64,000 nt of DNA from Leptasterias polaris (taxonomy: Eukaryota > Echinodermata > Asteroidea > Forcipulatida > Asteriidae): NCBI GenBank assembly GCA_037783415.1, contig JAZGTN010000009.1, positions 9,238,001-9,302,000 on the forward strand, given 5' to 3'. Made by a program: the position numbers and the translations under genes. Shown in pieces: positions 1-12,800 of this stretch. The stretch's first letter is position 1. Every line of letters begins with the position of its first letter. The notes under the pieces were generated by a model, which saw nothing but the letters and a program-made list of their open reading frames with translations, ran no database searches and was not told the DNA's origin.

Positions 1-440
1 ACTGTGTACTGTATTTACCACATGATATCAGACTGCAGGCTGGATAGTTTGGTCTAACATTCAAAACCACAGTGGGTGATAAATAATGATCAAACTGTAG
101 GAGGGTTGACTGTGTACTGTATTTACCACATGATATCAGACTGCAGGCTGGATAGTTTGGTCTAACATTCAAAATCACAGTGGGTGATAAATAATGATCA
201 AACTGTAGGAGGGTTGACTGTGTACTGTATTTACCACATGATATCAGACTGCAGGCTGGATAGTTTGGTCTAACATTCAAAACCACAGTGGAGGATAGTA
301 TGGATTGGTCAGACAGTAGGAGGGTTGACTGTGTACATTATGCAAATTCACCACACAGTATCATACTTCAGGCTGGCAAGGTTTTAACCCATCATTCAGA
401 ACCACATTACATGTAGACTATAATTGAACGGTCAGATAGA
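1..440. repeat. 108-bp tandem repeat, about four copies
   Basis: Direct tandem copies start at 1, 109, 217 and 328. The first three are nearly identical with a period of 108; the fourth is shifted by 3 bp and diverged. Each contains TTTACCACATGATATCA and ends GTAGGAGGGTTG. A single related copy lies at about 5625-5735 in intron 1 of the neighbouring gene, so the unit is a dispersed repeat that has also expanded locally. It lies inside the IFT57 gene, in the intron after exon 2. Confidence 0.9.
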
Positions 441-497
441 AGGTGGGTTAGGATGTCATCGTTCTTAAAAACAAATGCACCAATGTAAGGAACTCAC

Positions 498-606
498 TTC
501 TTGTGGTTGGTCGAATTGTTTCCCAGCTTGATTGATGAGCCAAGCAGCCAGTGATGTAAACATGTAGAACTGCTCTCCGGGATTTGTAGGAAGTGCAAAG
601 TAGTGT
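498..606 (-). CDS. IFT57: IFT57 coding exon 2 (partial gene, continues off left edge)
   Basis: Read on the minus strand, this exon gives (R)HYFALPTNPGEQFYMF followed by TSLAAWLINQAGKQFDQPQE, a near match to the conserved N-terminal region of intraflagellar transport protein 57. The acceptor is CTTAG at 607-611 and the donor is GAA|GTGAGT at 497. The exon is 109 nt; with exon 1 (164 nt) it makes 273 nt, or 91 codons, ending in phase 0. IFT57 belongs to the IFT-B complex that carries cargo along ciliary microtubules, and this region forms its calponin-homology-like domain. The next expected residues (YDDP-like) do not appear in 1-497, so exon 3 lies outside the window. Intron 1 (607-1993) holds nothing I recognise. 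Confidence 0.93.
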
Positions 607-1993
607 CTAAGAGTAGGAAAAGACCAATACACAAAAAAACAAACAGTTTTGTGAACAATTCCATCATATCATTTTAAAATTTCCAGAGCCAAGATTCCAG
701 GAAGAACAGCTCAATGGAATTGCAACATTCTTGATTTTGATGCAGATGGCAGTGTAGGATTTTGATCAACCCTTTAGCCAACTAGCATTGCTCCCCATCC
801 AACAACGAGACAAATATAAATTGTGCCTATTATTTAAAAAATCTTACAAGGTGACACCATGGCATTTTGAAGTGATCTTGTCCAGTTCTATGTCCCGGGC
901 ATTGTAACTTACGGTTCTCATTCAGGAAAAAAGGATGAATCTTTGAATGGGGGGTGGGGAGGGGGTGTGGAGGAGATAGAAGTTTACAGGTTGTAGCACT
1001 GAGGCTTTGGAATTCCTTACCTGAAACTGTAAAACTTTCAAATAATAATGTCAACATTTTTTTTTTATGCTAGTGACAAGTGTTTTTGAGTTTTTACATT
1101 GTTGAAAGCTATTCCTTGAAAAAAAGAAGAATGAAGTTTTTGATTGTTTGTAAAAATGCATGCAACTAATGTGTTTTACTTGACTGAAATCTAACACAAC
1201 GATGCACTGTCCCTTTACTGGGTGAATGATTTTGAAGGATTTTTTATTATTATGTTTTTTTATGAGATATCGCATAACATCACAGAAGGCCACGGACGGC
1301 CACTTCAAGATGAGGGCTACACATAACTGATTTGGGCTATCGACCCAAATCAATTGACACCAGGGGCACGTTGCCTCCTACTCCTGGGACTGAAACAGGG
1401 TTACCCCCTTCACAGTCCTTAAGGATGTAGGCATGGGTATCATCCACTAGGAGCCTGTCTGGTAGAGCAGAATGCACTACCTTCCCAACTTTTTCGAAGC
1501 AATTATGGTTAAGGATGAACTGACACAATAACAGTAAAGCGTCCAGGTTCCTGAAAAAAAGGAGGGGGGAGGGGCCTTTTTTATTTTTATGTTTTTTCCA
1601 AGACGGCCGCCATTTAAAAATAAATTTGTACAACGATTGTTTTTTTCCAAGTCCTGTTCAACGCACAATAACGAAAGAAACAAGTTAGACAAGACATTGA
1701 ACATGTTAACAGTGATTTTATTTTTATAGTTTGTTCAGTCAAGTAGCTTACTTTTACAGCAATAAATGTACATGTTACTGAAGGAACATTTTTAAACCAT
1801 GTAACCGGCACAGGCTAAGTTCCGACTTGCAAGTACTCTATTTTCTGATAGATCAGTTGACATTTTATGGTTCTTTTTAAATCTTATTTGGAATTGGCAA
1901 AAAGAAAATTTATGCAGCTCCCCAAAAAGGAAGTGAGCGGGGATGCTAAGCTTGTATTTTTGTTTTACTTTGCCTTAACTTCGTATACTATAC

Positions 1994-2157
1994 CTTGATA
2001 ATGGTTTAAATCCTAATCCTTTCAGAAACCCCTCTTCGTAATCCATCAACTTCAGCTTGTCCATCATATCCTCCATCACAACAAAGTGCATGTACACCTG
2101 ACCGGGTCCCTGCTCCGCCCCCGCTTCAGCTCCGCCCCTTCTCCCTTCATCAGCCAT
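1994..2157 (-). CDS. IFT57: IFT57 coding exon 1 (start of intraflagellar transport protein 57)
   Basis: The minus strand gives MADEGRRGGAEAGAEQ followed by a conserved segment containing MHFVVMEDMMDKLKLMDYEE and then FKPLSR. This matches the start of animal IFT57, where the pattern is FVVMEDLVEKLKLL-YEEEF then PSRHYFALP. The ATG is at 2157-2155, and an in-frame TGA at 2169-2167 supports this start. The donor is TCAAG|GTATAG at 1994/1993, leaving phase 2; the split Arg codon is completed by the first base of exon 2. The Gly/Ala/Glu-rich first 18 residues are typical of the variable N-terminus. The gene faces away from the RRM-TatD gene, whose ATG lies about 1.6 kb to the right. Only the first 91 residues of roughly 400 are in the window. 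Confidence 0.93.
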
Positions 2158-3742
2158 GATGCGCAGTCACAATACCTGACGTGGGAAAGCTGTTTGTACT
2201 GAAGTTTACTTTTGTAAGAAAGTGTATTGCTGCACGCGTTGAAAGCTCCCAATTTGTGGTGAATCATCAACTACATGTTGAAAACTGAAAGTGTGTCAAC
2301 TTGCAAGCTTTGACAGCAAAGGATGCAGCGAACTGCAAGACTTCCCTCCGCCGGATTCCCCAAAAGAAGACAGATTTGCTTGGTGCTTATACTTTTGTCT
2401 TCAAGACGCTCTTGATTGAAGCTGGAAGAAGAAAACAAAAATAAAAAGTTCTATAATAAGAAGTTTACTCATGAGCATTTATATCAGGAAACAATTCAGT
2501 CAAGAAATTGTGCACAAAAAACATATTTATTTAGCATGTTTTGTGCACACTGTGGCAACAGTGATAGAAAAGTGAAATACTTTGTTTAGCGAGAAAAAAC
2601 CCTACTGTGCTAGTTCACAGGGATTACCAATTGCATCTCTGGCCTAACCCACCTTGTTGGGCTGTTATAGCTCTCTTTTACAATTACACCATATTTTCTG
2701 TCTTTATTTCTATCTCTAATTAATTACTACTATAAATAGTTAGTGATGGTTTGTCATTTAATTTATTTACAAAATTACTTCCGTTTCACTCAGTCTTCAC
2801 AGCAAAATGCTGCACAACATTTATTTACCAGTTGCTTCTAAAACTAAAACTAAAAGTATCATTTGCTTTATACATACTGTAGCATCCACTGTTTCAGCAT
2901 GCAGGAAGGATTATCCTTCCTCTATGGTTCCAGTGACTGACACTGACACTGAGCCTACCTCCATGGTGTGACCATAGAGAAAGGTCCTTTCTCTATGGTG
3001 TGACTGAGTGTGACAGTGACTGAGTGAGTGTGACTGTGTGTGAGTGTGGTGAGTGTGGTGAGTGTGACACTGACACACACACAGGCTAGAGTCAGTGACA
3101 CTGACAGTGACACTGACAGTGACAGTGTTTACAAAAAAAGTTCAGTCCAAATAAAATTGCTTGGACGAAATCGTTCCCCGACAACATGAAATAAATCACA
3201 CTGTGGATATCAAATTGATTAGACCGACTGCAAACCTCAAATTTGCGACAATATACTGATGCGAACAGAATAACGATTTTAAGAGAAATAAAACATTTTT
3301 CCCGATTCAATACAGTTTACTTACGTCTCCCTGCCAAAACCGTCGCCAAGCAGATAGAAAACTATTTTGTAAATAGTATTGTACCCTATTCACACAGTTC
3401 TTAATTGTAAATATACACTTGGGGGAACAGACTAAAATTCCCCTTTCACAACCTCGTCTTTTTTAAGTGCAGCAAGCACCAAGTAAATAATTCTAACTCT
3501 TGGGTACGATATTTGATGAATTATTCATAGGAAGGTCAGAGGTTAGTTCTCACATTGTGAACATCGTGCACGCCGCCCCGTCCGTCCCCGGTGCATAAGT
3601 ATACACGTATAGCATTCTCAACCGACCCACACATTTACTGCGACATTTTCGTTACGTGTGATCAACCCAAGATATTTTGTCACATGGTCGCTAATTTCAC
3701 ATTACAGTCAGCCCAGAGGTAAATTGGTTCGCTAAAAACATC
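2158..3742. promoter_or_regulatory. Shared intergenic region between two divergent genes
   Basis: This 1.58-kb segment separates the IFT57 start codon (minus) from the RRM-TatD start codon (plus), so it must hold both 5' UTRs and promoters. A CRE half-site-like TGACGT is at 2177-2182, close to the IFT57 start. A GC-rich block (GCCGCCCCGTCCGTCCCC) is near 3570-3587 on the TatD side. I could not find a clear TATA box or a convincing RFX X-box, which many ciliary genes carry. Transcription starts cannot be placed from sequence alone. Confidence 0.5.
2930..3130. repeat. TGAC/TGTG simple-sequence tract
   Basis: Low-complexity DNA built from GTGACACTGACA, GAGTGTGA and TGTGTG words, lying in the intergenic region between the two divergent genes. 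Short opposite-strand versions (TGACACTGAC against GTGAGTGTG) make it partly self-complementary. It is probably an unstable microsatellite. Confidence 0.8.
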
Positions 3743-3845
3743 ATGGCCAGCACAACAGAAAATGAAGTAGCACTAGCAGACACTAAACCAGAAGCCGGTG
3801 GAGATGCAGAAATTGTCGATTATACAAACCGTAAAATTTATTTTG
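3743..3845 (+). CDS. RRM-TatD exon 1 (start codon, RNP2 start)
   Basis: The exon encodes MASTTENEVALADT through NRKIYF plus the first base of Gly35. The ATG context is AACATCATGG, with G at +4. An in-frame TAA at 3692-3694 with no ATG in between fixes the start. The donor is TTTTG|GTAAGA (phase 1). The first 30 residues are acidic and lack a domain. Confidence 0.9.
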
Positions 3846-6803
3846 GTAAGATTTAATGATTTATGTTTTTGTTTATGAACATGTTGATGAAAATGGTTTT
3901 GTTTTTTAACTTTTAGTTTTAGGGGTTTAGTGAGTGTGTGCATGCTTTTATTTTAATCCGTGGGTAGCCGGCAGGTTTGAGATATTTTCCTGGTTCTCGC
4001 ATATGATTGAATTGCGAAGACAAATCACCAGCTATTATATACAATAGGCCCCTACTCCTATCGCTAAATAAAGATTGAGTTATAAACTTAAACTTAATAT
4101 ATTTAAATGGTATTTACAACAATTTATGAATTGATGACAATTGACATGGCATTGCCAAATGCCATGGATTGGAAATGAATGAGTGCCAGTCATGCCAGTG
4201 GCTAGTGGTAAAAAACTGGTTGGCAAAAATTCTGTATCCTGCCACCACTTAATATACTCTCACTTAACTTAGGTCAAATTATATCCTAACCTTATTATAG
4301 AATTGTCTTTAGAAGGTTAAGGGTTGACAGAAATGGTATTTACAACAATTTATGAATTGATGACAATTGACATGGCATTGCCAAATGCCATGGATTGGAA
4401 ATGAATGAGTGCCAGTCATGCCAGTGGCTAGTGGTAAAAAACTGGTTGGAAAAAATTCTGTATCCTGCCACCACTTAATATCTCACTTTAACTTAGGTCA
4501 AATTAATAAATATATCCTAACCTGTCTTATTATAGAACTTTAGAAGGTTAAGGGTTGACAGAATGTATACAGAATTACAGAGAGGCACAGACGAGACACT
4601 TTGAACTACATGATACAGTTACAACAAAGTGTCAAAATCATGAAAATTTAGCAATTTTCGGGAGTACGTGTATGCTGGCATGGTCTTACAACGCTGCTTG
4701 CTACACTCCATTTTACTATTTTTAGTTCCTTCAAAGTTCAGACACATCATGACATGAGTGCGCGAGAGTTACGTTCGCGTGATGAAATGTGTGTTTGAAT
4801 TTTCCTGTTTAGACTTAGAGGTCAAAATTTAGCGTTTTAAGCTACCAATTTCTCACAAGGAATATAACAAAAAGGGAAATGAAGTCCAACACCCATTATA
4901 ATATTAAAAAATTAAATTATTTCAAATTTGCATCGGAAATGGTGGCAGGATACAGACATTTTCAACAAGTTTAACAGTAACACTACCTTTTTCTTTGAGT
5001 TTTGATGTTGACAAAAAAGAGATAACAGTATTAATATTTAACATTATAATAATAATTTAAGATTGTGGATTATTTTTTAGGCATTTGGTTCGGTCGATCT
5101 GCGCCATCGGTAGATTGCGTTGCGCTTATTGGTCAATGATTGAAAACTGTAAAACACAGTACAACATGTACAAAGTCTTGCTGTTGGTTGAAATTTCCTC
5201 ATTTTTGACAAACTGTTGTTGGATGCCTGATAAATTTATGTACCGGTAGTACATGTAGGAAAGAACCAAAGTACCCTGAATAAAATTAGGCGATGGTTTC
5301 TTAAAAAAGAAACCTTTTTCCTAGGAGGAAAATGCCTCATGGTGCCCTATCCCTTTCAAAAAGACACACCAGGCCTATCGGTGGCACACTTGATGGTGTC
5401 GGACCATAAGTCGACGGAGCACTTTGGCAATTCAACCCAAGATAGGTTACAACTTACCCAATCAGATTCTCTTGTGATTTATTTCATTATTTATCAATAA
5501 AAAGTTGTATCCTCTTATTAACCCTCCTACTCTTGGTAACATTTTCCAGTGAGTTGACCAACCATTTGAAACCATTCAACTGCACTGGTTGTGTATGATG
5601 GCACAACTGTGCACATAACATGTGTGTACTGTGTATGCATTTACCACATGATATTACGTTGCAGGCTGGCACAGTTTATCTACCATTCAAAACCACAGTG
5701 GATGATATTGAATGGTCAGACAGTAGAAGGGTTAAAGTGATTCTTCTGCTGCCGCTTCCCAGGTTGTATCGTAAACTTGGGTGTGATCCCTGGCTATATG
5801 GCAGTTACAGGTTGTATGACTGGCACTCCCGAACAAAGATGTTGACTGGGAGACTGCCAACATTGAGGCTAGATAGCTCAGTTGGTAAAGCGCCGGTGTG
5901 ACAGTAGATATCCCCCATCCCCCCGTGGCGAACTGTGTACACATTTCCTCTTGACAGTGCCCTCGTTTGAAGCAACTCCCTGTGTTAGTTTCCCATGTGG
6001 GGAACAGAAAGTCTGGGTGACAGATTTCCCTATACGACATGGGCACCAATTTAGCAAATTAGGGACAAATTAGTAATAAGTCAACAAATTAAGGAAGACT
6101 GCCAACATAGGGCTAGATTAATCAGTTGGTAAAGTGCCGGCACGTTAATCTAGGTTAAAAACCCTCTATAGTCAATTTTTCTTGTACATCCCAAAATTAA
6201 ACAGAAATGGTGTACATGTAAGAAGTAGATTTTTCAGTTTCCGTATTCAACATTTCTTGCAGGAAACCTACCCTTTGCAACCACTGCCGAGGATCTGGAG
6301 AAGTGGGTCCTAGATGGCATCTCACAGCCTGACACTAAAGATGTGAAAGCCGAGATAGCCATGGATGGGATCGGACGGGCAAGAGGATTCGGGTATATTG
6401 AATCTCCGGAGGAATTCAAAGAAGCCATTTTGAAATTGCATGGAGAGTAAGTAAAATGATGATAAAGGCAGTATGTGAATCAGCGTTCTCCCTTAACAGT
6501 GGGCTGCCAGCCAGATGCCAGTTAAAACACCAGAGGACCAGTCAAACTTTACTCTAGGTAGTCTGGCTGGCAAGTTCAGTGTTAGAAAGTATGGACTAGT
6601 GAAAAAACGGTGAAATGACGAAGCTAACTGGTCTGGTCCTGCTGGCTAGTCACTGAAAAGGTTGAGGGCAAAAAATGCCAATCGGCAGCTACAGGTATGA
6701 CTGCGGATGTTGCTAAGGAAGTCTTATACTTCAATGAAGGATGACGCAGCGACTCAGCTGTAGCCGTAGCTGTAGCCCTCAATTCGGACAAGGCTTATAT
6801 GAT

Positions 6804-6841
<38 letters not shown>

Positions 6842-9800
6842 GGACTTGTAATGCGCACATATTCACCCTGCTGGGTGTTCAAGGCGCAGTATACCAAAAA
6901 ACAAACGAAAGAAAACAGACACAACTAAATTAGTCCTTGAAAACCTGTGACATAAGATAAGTTTTGAGAAGTGATTTGAATTTTATGGTACAATGACAAG
7001 ATCTAAGATGGAAGTGGTAGAGAGTTCCAGATGCGTGGCGCAGCTGCAGAAAAAGACCTGTCACTCCAGGAGTGTCGAGACTTGGGTTCCTTGAGGAGAA
7101 GCATGGTACAGGATCGAACATACCTTGACAGAGTTTTAACTTGAGGTAGTTCTGAGATATAGTGGGGAGCCTTGCCGTTAAGTGCTTTGTGGACAATGAG
7201 CATCAGCTTGGAGATGATTCGTTGAGAGATAGGGAGCCAGTGAAGTTGTTTTAGAATGGGGGTGATAGAACAGGATTTTCAAGACGGTGTCACGATGCGG
7301 GCCGCAGTGTTTGAAGCTTTGCTTGGTATGGATCATAGTTGTAGTAGTAGACTTGCAGGAGAACCATGTATAACAGGAGAACCGGTGTGGTCTTGACGTT
7401 TCAAACAGTGCAATCTGCTTGTCTTCAGGTAAATTCTCCTGAAGACGAGCAGAGTATACTGTTCGCACTGTCAATACCACACCGGTCCCTCTCAAAACCA
7501 ACACTTCTCCCAAAGGAGTTCTTCTATACACGGTTGAAACGGTAATACTATTACATGTAATGTTATTTGGTTCTTATATAGCGACATATAGACCATGTTA
7601 CATTTGTTTACAGAGTGGTGACCTTGTACATTCTAAAGCGTTTCCTGCCGGGCAAGATACTACACAGGCTATATGGGAAAATTTACATTTTGTGTCATAA
7701 TTTTCACATAAATTCAGAATTTACAAAAGCAACAATTGTGCAGCTTCTAAGATGTCCCCCCTTTCTTCATATCAAAAGTTGAGAAAAATCAGACAATGCA
7801 ATCTCCATAAAACATAAGATTTGTTGTTTTCTTCCATTGATCTGTGTACAAGTGTGCCTGCAGGAAGTCCAGGCTCTGTGGCTCTTTTGTAAACATGTGA
7901 TGTCACAGGTCACATCGTCTATAGGCCAATCACTATTACTAATATCACCCTGATTATTATGAATCTAGAGTAGATCCAAGTCACTGATCCCTGTTTATCT
8001 TGTGAATTTGAGCATCTCCTCAAACTGTCTCAACTTCCAGGGAACTAGGTTTATGTGCAACCTCAAGCTGCTTATATTAGGCATAAGGAGTTTAATCCAG
8101 CACAAGAACACCTCAGCCCTCACAGGTTCCCATTTGTACACCTGGGTTAAGAGAAGCAATTTAAGGTTCTTTTTTTGTTTACGTCATTTTGTTTACCATT
8201 AATTTTGTTTTGAGGTGTATTGTAACTTCTAGTTATACAAATCATGGTAGTATTGACAAGTTATATTAGTATGAGTAGCTGAATGTAGTAACTTACACTA
8301 AGTGTACATGATTCTTTCTTTTACTCCATGATGATATGGCCATGTTTGATTTGATCATTTTTGTATATTTGTTGTTTGCATATTCAGGGCACTCGACGGC
8401 CGCAAACTCCGCGTCCAAGTTGCACGGGACTCTAACAGCAAGTCCAAATTCACTGGTGACAGTAGAGGTGTCCAAAGCAATAGAAGACAACGTCCACGAC
8501 CGGTAGCCAGTAAACTGCTGGCCGAACCCTCACATACCTACACCTTGATTGATGTGGGGGCTAACCTGATGCATAAGACATTTGGTCGGCAGGGTCTGCC
8601 CAGCCGCACCTTGAAGAATGTTCTTAAGGTTTGTAAACCTCATATCCTTTAACCCTAACCCTCCCATACCCTACAAATTCAAACAGGGCAAAGTGTTTAA
8701 TTTTGTTAGGTTAAGTACAGTGAAGTTAGGATTGGGTGTTTGATTCTGTGGGATTGTGTATCCTTGCTGACAAGTAATGGTGTTGGAATTTGATTGAGTG
8801 GGTATGGTGGATGTGTGAAATGTACATGTCTGGCATTGCTCTTTCCTCCATGGTCTAATGAGATAGTTGTTGGATTATGTTATGTTGGGTACTGTGTGAT
8901 TTCACTGATCAAATTTTTGCACATGCCAAGTGTACACACTCCAACAAAATCAAACAAAAAAAGCCTGTTGGAGTTTGTTAGGTTGTGTATCGTCCACCTA
9001 AGATTGGGCACAGTTCCCATCTCATGGTAGTATAAGCTGTTGGAATGTGTTGGGTTAGGGGTGGATTCTAGTAAAAACGCTTTGGGAGTTAGGGTTAATA
9101 TACCCCTTTCCCTTTACCATAGGTGACTTAAGTCAACTGCACTCATACCTTGCCATAGGCAACTTTAGTTGACTGCACTCATACCCCGTCGTCCTTGCCA
9201 TAGGTGACTTTAGTCAACTGCACTCATTATCCCTCTTCCTTACTATAGGCAACTTTGTCGACTGCACTCATACCCCCTCTTCCTTACCATAGGCAACTTT
9301 GTTGACTGCACTCATACCCCCTCTTCCTCACCATAGGCAACTTTGTCGACTGCACTCATACCCCCTCTTCCTTGCCATAGGCATCTTTTTCGACAGCACT
9401 CATACCCCCTCTTCCTTACCATAGGTGACTTTAGTCCACTGCCATCATACCCCCGCTTTCTTAACATAGACAACTTTAGTTGACTGCACTAATACCCCTT
9501 TTTCTTTTCCATAGGTGACTTTGGTCGACTGCACTCATACCCCCTCTTCCTTACCATAGGCAACTTTAGTTGACTGCACTCATACCCCCTCTTCCTTACC
9601 TTAGGCAACTTTAGTTGACTGCACTCATACCCCCTCTTCCTTTACCATCTAGGCGACTTCAGTCAACCAATGTTACACACAAGCTAGTGCCACCAAACCT
9701 GGCGAGTTGTCCACTTTGATTATGTGAGCTTTCAGATGAAAACTAATCATGTTTTTAACAACTACCAACTCTGTACTTTTGCAACAGAGGGCTGAATCTA

Positions 9801-12800
9801 TGGGAGTGAAAAAGATGGTAGTAACAGGGACCTCAATCGCTACAACTACTGCTGCTCAGGAACTGGTCAAGAAATATGAAGGAACTCTGTATTACACAGC
9901 AGGTATGACTAGGGACCGTTAGAACTCTGTTCAACACAGCAGGTATGACTAAGGACCATTAGAACTCTGTTCTACACATCAGGCATGACTAGGGACCATT
10001 AGAACTCTGTACTACACAGCAGATATGACTAGGGACCATTAGAACGCTGTACTACACAGCAGATATGACTAGGGACCATTGGAACTATGTACTACAGAGC
10101 AGGTATGACTAGGGACCATTAGAACTCTGTTCAACACATCAGGTATGACTAGGGACCATTAGAACTCGTTACACAGCAGGTAGGACTAGGGACTTAGAAC
10201 TCTGTTCTACACAGCAGGTATGACTAGGGACCATTAGAACTCTGTAGTACACAGCAGGTATGACTAGGGACCATTAGAACTCTGTACTACACAGCAGGTA
10301 TGACGAGGGACCACAGGAACTCTGTACTACACAGCAGGTATGACTAGGGACCATTAGAACTCTGTTCTACACACCAGGTATGACTAGGGACCATTTGAAC
10401 TCTGTTCTACACAGCAGGTATGACTAGGGACCATTAGAACTCTGTACTACACAGCAGGTATGACTAGGGACCATTTGAACTATGTTCTACACAGCAGGTA
10501 TGACTAGGGACCATTAGAACTCTGTAGTACACAGCAGGTATGACTAGGGACCATTAGAACTCTGTACTACACAGCAGGTATGACTAGGGACCACAGGAAC
10601 TCTGTACTACACAGCAGGTATGACTAGGGACCATTAGAACTCTGTAGTACACAGCAGGTATGACTAGGGACCATTAGAACTCTGTACTACACAGCAGGTA
10701 TGACTAGGGACCATTTGAACTCTGTTCTACACAGCAGGTATGACTAGGGACCATTAGAACTCTGTACTACACAGCAGGTATGACTAGGGACCATTAGAAC
10801 TCTGTACTACACAGCAGGTATGACTAGACACATTTGAACTCTGTACTACACAGCAGGTATGACTAGGGACCACAGGAACTCTGTAGTACACAGCAGGTAT
10901 GACTAGGGACCATTAGAACTCTGTACTACACAGCAGGTATGACTAGGGACCATTAGAACTCTGTACTACACAGCAGGTATGACTAGACACATTTGAACTC
11001 TGTACTACACAGCAGGTATGACTAGGGACCACAGGAACTCTGTAGTACACAGCAGGTATGACTAGGGACCATTATAACTCTACTACACAGCAGGTATGAC
11101 TAGGGACCATTTGAACTCTGTTCTACACAGCAGGTATGACTAGGGACCATTAGAACTCTGTTCTACACAGCAGGTATGACTAGGGACCGTTAGAACTCTG
11201 TAGTACACAGCAGGTATGACTAGGGACCATTAGAACTCTGTACTACACAGCAGGTATGACTAGACACATTTGAACTCTGTTCTACACAGCAGGTATGACT
11301 AGGGACCATTAGAACTCTGTTCAACACATCAGGTATGACTAGGGACCATTAGAACTCGTTACACAGCAGGTAGGACTAGGGACTTAGAACTCTGTTCTAC
11401 ACAGCAGGTATGACTAGGGACCATTAGAACTCTGTACTACACAGCACGTATGACTAGGGACCATTAGAACTCTGTACTACACAGCAGGTATGACTAGGGA
11501 CCATTAGAACTCTGTACTACACAGCAGGTATGACTAGGGACCACAGGAACTCTGTACTACACATCAGGTATGACTAGGGACCATTAGAACTCTGTTCTAC
11601 ACATCAGGTATGACTAGGGACCATTAGAACTCTGTTCTACACATCAGGTATGACTAGGGACCATTAGAACTCTGTTCTACACATCAGGTATGACTAGGGA
11701 CCATTAGAACTCTGTAATACACAGCAGGTATGACTAGGGACCACAGGAACTCTGTAGTACACAGCAGGTATGACTAGGGACCATTTGAACTCTGTTCTAC
11801 ACAGCAGGTATGACTAGGGACCACAGGAACTCTGTACCACAGCAGGTATGACCAGGGACCATTTGAACTCTGTACTACACAGCAGGTATGACTAGGGACC
11901 ATTTGAACTCTGTTCTACACAGCAGGTATGACTAGGGACCACAGGAACTCTGTAGTACACAGCAGGTATGACTAGGGACCATTAGAACTCTGTAGTACAC
12001 AGCAGGTATGACTAGGGACCATTAGAACTCTGTACTACACAGCAGGTATGACTAGACACATTTGAACTCTGTTCTACACAGCAGGTATGACTAGGGACCA
12101 TTGGAACTATGTACTACACAACAGACATGACTAGGGACCATTAGAACTATGTACTACACAGCAGGTATGACTAGGGACCATTAGAACTCTGTTCTACACA
12201 TCACCTATGACTAGGGACCAATAGAACTCTGTTCTACACAGCAGGTATGACTAGGGACCATTATAACTCTACTACACAGCAGGTATGACTAGGGACCATT
12301 TGAACTCTGTTCTACACAGCAGGTATGACTAGGGACCATTAGAACTCTGTAGTACACAGCAGGTATGACTAGGGACCATTAGAACTCTGTACTACACAGC
12401 AGGTATGACTAGACACATTTGAACTCTGTTCTACACAGCAGGTATGACTATGGACCATTGGAACTATGTACTACACAACAGACATGACTAGGGACCATTA
12501 GAACTCTGTAGTACACAGCAGGTATGACTAGGGACCATTAGAACTCTGTAGTACACAGCAGGTATGACTAGGGACCATTAGAACGCTGTACTACACAGCA
12601 GATATGACTAGGGACCATTAGAACTCTGTACTACACAGCAGGTATGACTAGGGACCATTTGAACTCTGTACTACACAGCAGGTATGACTAGGGACCATTA
12701 GAACTCTGTACTACACAGCAGGTATGACTAGGGACCATCAGAACTCTGTAGTACACAGCAGGTATGACTAGGGACCATTAGAACTCTGTAGTACACAGCA

